Shown piece by piece: positions 61,488-64,000 of a stretch of 64,000 nt of DNA (positions are counted from its first letter, which is position 1; every line of letters starts with the position of its first letter). The notes beneath the pieces are model-generated. The model had not been told where the DNA came from. It made no database searches and saw only the letters and a list, made by a program, of their open reading frames with translations. The stretch spans positions 1,736,001 to 1,800,000 of the forward strand of contig CAXXPD010000003.1 of NCBI GenBank assembly GCA_963666415.2. Reading direction: 5' to 3'. This DNA is from Bin87 sp963666415 (GTDB taxonomy: Bacteria > Chloroflexota > Dehalococcoidia > Lucifugimonadales > UBA3495). The position numbers were made by a program, and so were the translations under genes.

Positions 61488-61951
61488 TCAGCAGCTTACG
61501 CCCTTCCGGCGCGTCGTGGGCCTGTCCAGGGGAGAGCGAGAACGTTATGGCGGTGCGAGCATCCGCGGCAACCATATGAATCTTGGTGGTCCAGCCGCCC
61601 CGGGACTTGCCGATAGACTGGGGTCCGTTTTTTTAGCGCACCCGTACCGTCGGGGTGGACCTTGACGATGGTGCTGTCCATCGCGACCGCTTCGAGTTTG
61701 ATGCGCACGATCTGTTCCCGCTGGAGGTGTTCAAACACCCGGTCGAGCACCCCATTCTTCGACCAGCGGTTCATCCGTGTGTAGACGGTATGCCAGTTGC
61801 CGAATCGGGGCGGCAACCCCCGCCACTTGCAGCCCTGCTCGGCGACATACAGAATCGCGTTGAGCACTTGCAAGTTCGACAGTTTGACGTTCCCACGCTG
61901 AACGGGAAGGACCGGTGCAATGCGTTCGTACTGAGCTTCTGTAATCTCCAT
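61488..61951 (-). pseudogene. IS5-type transposase, 5' part with A7 frameshift
   Basis: ORF A encodes MEITEAQYERIAPVLPVQRGN, VLNAILYVAEQGCKWRGLPPRFGNWHTVYTRMNRW and LEAVAMDSTIVKVHPDG (first catalytic Asp). At an A7 run (TTTTTTT near 61627-61633 on the plus strand) a -1 shift gives NGPQSIGKSRGGWTTKIHMVAADARTAI, the normal continuation for IS427-type elements. The frame reaches the IS21 junction at 61487. So the frameshift is native; the real damage is the IS21 insertion. Confidence 0.85.
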
Positions 61952-62024
61952 GCGGGCATGATAACATTTCAGCACAGTTAGTGTGAACAGGCCCTAGACC
62001 GTCGACACGCGGGAAGCAAGTCTA

Positions 62025-62197
62025 GAAACCTGGCCGGAAACCCCGATTCTCCTCAGGCTGTTATTTTCTTGACGTCGATTACCGATGTGATGATGGGTTA
62101 TCGAAACGTATTGCGTACACTATCACGACATATACGACTGTAATACGTCTAATTGGCGTAGTGCAAAACCCGGCCAATGGCTTTCCGGCCAGACCTC
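62025..62197. mobile_element. 173-bp MITE, copy 3
   Basis: Flanked by TA at 62023-62024 and 62198-62199; inverted relative to copies 1 and 2. Ends GAAACCTGGCCGGAAA and GAGGTCTGGCCGGAAA. It lies 28 bp after the IS5 element. Confidence 0.9.
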
Positions 62198-62256
62198 TAG
62201 GGGGATGCAGAGCTCCCTGTCAACCTGAATGGCGGGGTAGTCAGGGCAATCGCATA

Positions 62257-63494
62257 TTAGATGGCTAGGACTTTGAGGAGGCAGTCGTGGTCCCAGCCGG
62301 CCTTCTTGCGTTTGGCCTTGATGCCGACTTTGGCGGTGCGCTCCTGTTTGAGCAGGTTCAGGGTCAAGTGTCGCACCACCGCCAGGTTTTGGTCGGCGTG
62401 GCCGGTTCTGACTCGGCAGTGGTCTTCATCAAAGGCCATGTCCAGCACCCAATGGAGGCTGTTCTCGATGCCCCAGTGCTGACGGCTGGCCTGGAGTAGG
62501 GATGCCGCGTTGGGCGGGTAGCTGCAGATGTAGTAACGGACCTCCGAGGGTGGGTCCTGGGGTGCTTGCCGAGGTGCTTGCTGGGGTGCTTGCGGGTGGA
62601 CGCCCCGTCGGTAGCACACCTTGGCCACGCCTTTTAGTCCCGGCCAGCGCCGGTGGGGATCCACGTAGGCCAGTTCTGCTGGGTCGGTGATCACCCAGCA
62701 CTCCCGGGTCTCCAGGCGTCCGTGGCCTTTGTCCACCTGGCGATGGTAGTCCGGTCGATGGTAGGCGGGTTCTTCGGCAAGACTTCCTTCCTGAGCGCTA
62801 CCTTCCTGAGCGGCGCCTTCCTGAGCGGCGCCTTCCTGAGCGGCGCCTTCCTGAGCGGCCATCTGAAACAGGTCCTGGATGTTTCCGTAGAGTTCCCCCT
62901 GGTTGGACTTCACCGCCAGCAGGTAGTCGGCGTCGCCGTCGACGACCTGCTGGGCAATCTCGGTCTGGCAGCCCATGGCGTCGATGGTGATGATGCACCC
63001 GCGCAACTCCAGCAGCGCCAACAACTGGGGGATGGCGGTGATTTCGTTGAATGGGCCTGGGTGCGGGTTTGGCCCTGCACCAGGTGATTCTGGGCGGCCC
63101 AGGCGCTCACCAGGTGCAGCGGGGCCCGGCCTTGCCCCCGGTCATGGCATCTCCTCAGGGTCTTGCCGTCGATGGCCACCACCTCTCCTTGGGTCAACTC
63201 GGCCACCGATTGCACCCAGTTCATGAAACAGGCGCCGAACTGGTCGGGGTCCACCCGCCCAAAGGTATCGTGGGATGGAATGCCGTGGGGCAGCCGTAAG
63301 AACCGGCTCAACCACTCTAGGCGGGCATTGCCGAACTCCTCGATCTCCACCCAGTTGTCGGCGCCGCAGATCACCCCGCAGATGGTGATGACGATGCTGT
63401 CCAGCAACTCGTGGCGCTTGGCCCGCTCCGCCCGTGGATCCACCAGTCCGGCAAAGTGTTCCACCACCCCGCCCCTTTCACGCCCACTGGCCAT
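62257..63494 (-). pseudogene. ISAs1 family transposase, frameshifted
   Basis: The N-terminal frame gives HFAGLVDPRAERAKRHELLDSIVITICGVICGADNW, LPHGIPSHDTFGRVDPDQFG and VVAIDGKTLRRCHD. The C-terminal frame gives LLALLELRGCIITIDAMGCQTEIAQQV and HWGIENSLHWVLDMAFDEDHCRVRTGHADQN. The frames join near 63045-63065, where an indel breaks the conserved NEITAIPQLL segment. The C-terminal half also has two expanded peptide repeats (AAQEG x5; QAP-type x3) from 15-bp DNA repeats. Probably non-functional. Confidence 0.85.
62787..62861 (-). repeat. Five 15-bp tandem repeats inside the ISAs1 transposase
   Basis: CTTCCTGAGCGGCGC-type units at 62787, 62802, 62817, 62832 and 62847. They encode (A/S)AQEG five times on the minus strand. 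Multiples of three keep the frame. Confidence 0.9.
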
Positions 63495-63570
63495 TTGCCA
63501 CCCCTCCCCGCATCCGAATTGCAACCACTTTAGCCTATTTCTTATATTTTGCCCAATATGCGATTGCCCT

Positions 63571-63596
63571 GGCGGGGTAGTAAATACTACCCCGCC
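63571..63596. other. 26-bp palindrome at the ISAs1 right flank
   Basis: GGCGGGGTAGT-AAAT-ACTACCCCGCC, an 11-bp perfect stem. The left arm includes the duplicated target, so ISAs1 inserted into a hairpin-forming site. Confidence 0.8.
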
Positions 63597-63612
63597 ACTG
63601 TCGATATTGCAT

Positions 63613-63630
63613 CTCCACCCGAAAGTGGAG
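63613..63630 (+). terminator. Small terminator-like hairpin
   Basis: CTCCAC-CCGAAA-GTGGAG followed by CAATTTTATTT. There is no surviving gene upstream for it to serve, so it may be a relic of a deleted gene. Confidence 0.45.
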
Positions 63631-63650
63631 CAATTTTATTTCCGGCGCTA

Positions 63651-64000
63651 GTACCGTTGCCAGGTAGATTTGTAAGAATATAAGAAAGCAGCCATACTGG
63701 GGCATGATCTTTGTGTGAGGAAGTGCCCAGCCATGGCTGCCATCAAGTATAAAGTAGAGCTGACCGAGGCCGAACGCTCCCGTCTCAATGAGGTGTCCCA
63801 GCGAGGCAAGGCGTCAGTGCGCACCGTGAAGCGTGCGCTGTCGCTGCTCAAGGCTGACCAGGGGCTTCGGGACCGTGAGATAGCCGATGTGCTGTTGGTC
63901 AACGCGGCCACGGTCGCCAGAGCGCGGAAGCGGTACGTGGAGGAAGGACTTGAGGCCGCCATCAATGACCGACCGCGGCCGGGCCAGGAGCGCAAGCTGG
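63651..64000 (+). mobile_element. IS630-family insertion sequence, copy 2 (runs off the window)
   Basis: Starts GTACCGTTGCCAGG after a TA at 63649-63650. Over the 350 bp present it matches copy 1 (20823 on) with a single C/T difference in the end repeat that I can see. Confidence 0.92.
63733..64000 (+). CDS. IS630 transposase, copy 2 (partial, first frame)
   Basis: The first 89 codons of the helix-turn-helix half, identical to copy 1 at 20905 as far as the window goes: AAIKYKVELTEAERSRLNEV, then VRTVKRALSLLKADQGL and NAATVARARKRYVEEG. The A7 frameshift site would lie beyond the window end. Confidence 0.9.
   Translation, partial: MAAIKYKVELTEAERSRLNEVSQRGKASVRTVKRALSLLKADQGLRDREIADVLLVNAATVARARKRYVEEGLEAAINDRPRPGQERKL

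Larger units (their letters stand above)
58599..61994 (-). mobile_element. IS5-family (IS427-like) element interrupted by IS21
   Basis: Inverted ends GGGCGTGTTCACACTAAC (58599-58616) and, on the other strand, GGGCCTGTTCACACTAAC (61994-61977), each preceded by a TA target copy (58597-58598, 61995-61996). Without the 2578-bp IS21 and its 5-bp duplication, the element is about 0.8 kb with a two-frame transposase. Confidence 0.88.
62242..63571 (-). mobile_element. ISAs1-family insertion sequence, second element
   Basis: 1330 bp, perfect 17-bp inverted repeats CAGGGCAATCGCATATT (62242-62258, 63555-63571), flanked by a 10-bp duplication GCGGGGTAGT (62232-62241, 63572-63581). It shares the terminal CAGGGCAATCGC with the first ISAs1 but has a clearly different transposase. 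It was inserted in one arm of a palindrome. Confidence 0.93.

Noticed and set aside
62787..62861. A CRISPR-like repeat array
   Set aside because: Units are contiguous 15-mers with no spacers and encode an in-frame peptide repeat in a transposase. No CRISPR array or cas gene is seen in the window.

Overview
The window is a high-GC bacterial chromosome segment from an IS-rich lineage. The gene set points to a Chloroflexota/Dehalococcoidia-type organism, probably the marine or sponge-associated SAR202 group. This is inference, resting on paralogous luciferase-like flavin oxidoreductases (three), CaiB/BaiF CoA-transferases (two), a NIPSNAP protein, an MmgE/PrpD protein, an SDR, an amidohydrolase, lipoproteins with Ala/Thr/Glu-rich linkers, and a 23S rRNA gene standing apart from 16S and 5S. 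No 16S gene is in the window to settle it.

Layout. (1) 1-10.4 kb: DUF1501, DUF1800, an NHL beta-propeller, glycolate oxidase glcDEF, then a convergent class V aminotransferase (serine/alanine-glyoxylate type) and an SDR. This reads as glycolate to glyoxylate to glycine metabolism. (2) 10.5-13.2 kb: an ISAs1 element inserted exactly at the edge of an IS66 element, which had itself clipped the last codons of a secreted HNH-nuclease lipoprotein gene. (3) 14-17.7 kb: trpDCFB on the minus strand, without trpE, trpG or trpA. (4) 17.8-29.1 kb: an amidohydrolase with an internal amber codon, an oligopeptidase B, an IS630 element with a -1 frameshift site, palindromic REP-like repeats, two CoA-transferases (one with an internal opal codon), two luciferase-like oxidoreductases, an ABM monooxygenase and a Uma2 nuclease. 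(5) 29.1-32.6 kb: a 23S rRNA-tRNA-fMet unit on the minus strand with its own promoter, terminator and an unusually long processing stem. (6) 32.6-41.4 kb: enoyl-CoA hydratase, MOSC, a BI-1-like membrane protein, MmgE/PrpD, NIPSNAP, a third luciferase-like protein, a SnoaL-like protein, an MbfA-type ferritin-VIT1 exporter and an alpha/beta hydrolase. (7) 41.6-50.2 kb: a housekeeping block with rny, ymdB-like, PHP phosphoesterase, plsY and a zinc-ribbon membrane protein on the plus strand, and recX, recA, a glutaredoxin, moxR and a sugar nucleotidyltransferase on the minus strand. (8) 50.3-64 kb: a wrecked region. A TRAP transporter operon (dctP, dctM) is cut up by IS66, IS1380 and a 173-bp MITE. 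An IS5-type element carries an IS21 inside it. A second, frameshifted ISAs1 and the start of a second IS630 follow. Among the debris sits an intact DUF4209-like gene with a HEPN-type R-x4-H motif, the best candidate here for a poorly described defence-type effector.

Two kinds of sequence structure recur beyond ordinary genes. Short (13-18 bp) imperfect tandem duplications repeatedly lie just 5' of start codons (1289, 2844, 25915, 36982, 39183; related ones at 9584, 33525, 36657). Target-site duplications and reading frames also allow the order of many insertions to be reconstructed exactly. All coordinates and repeats were read by eye from the sequence; family assignments rest on recognised motifs, not on database searches.
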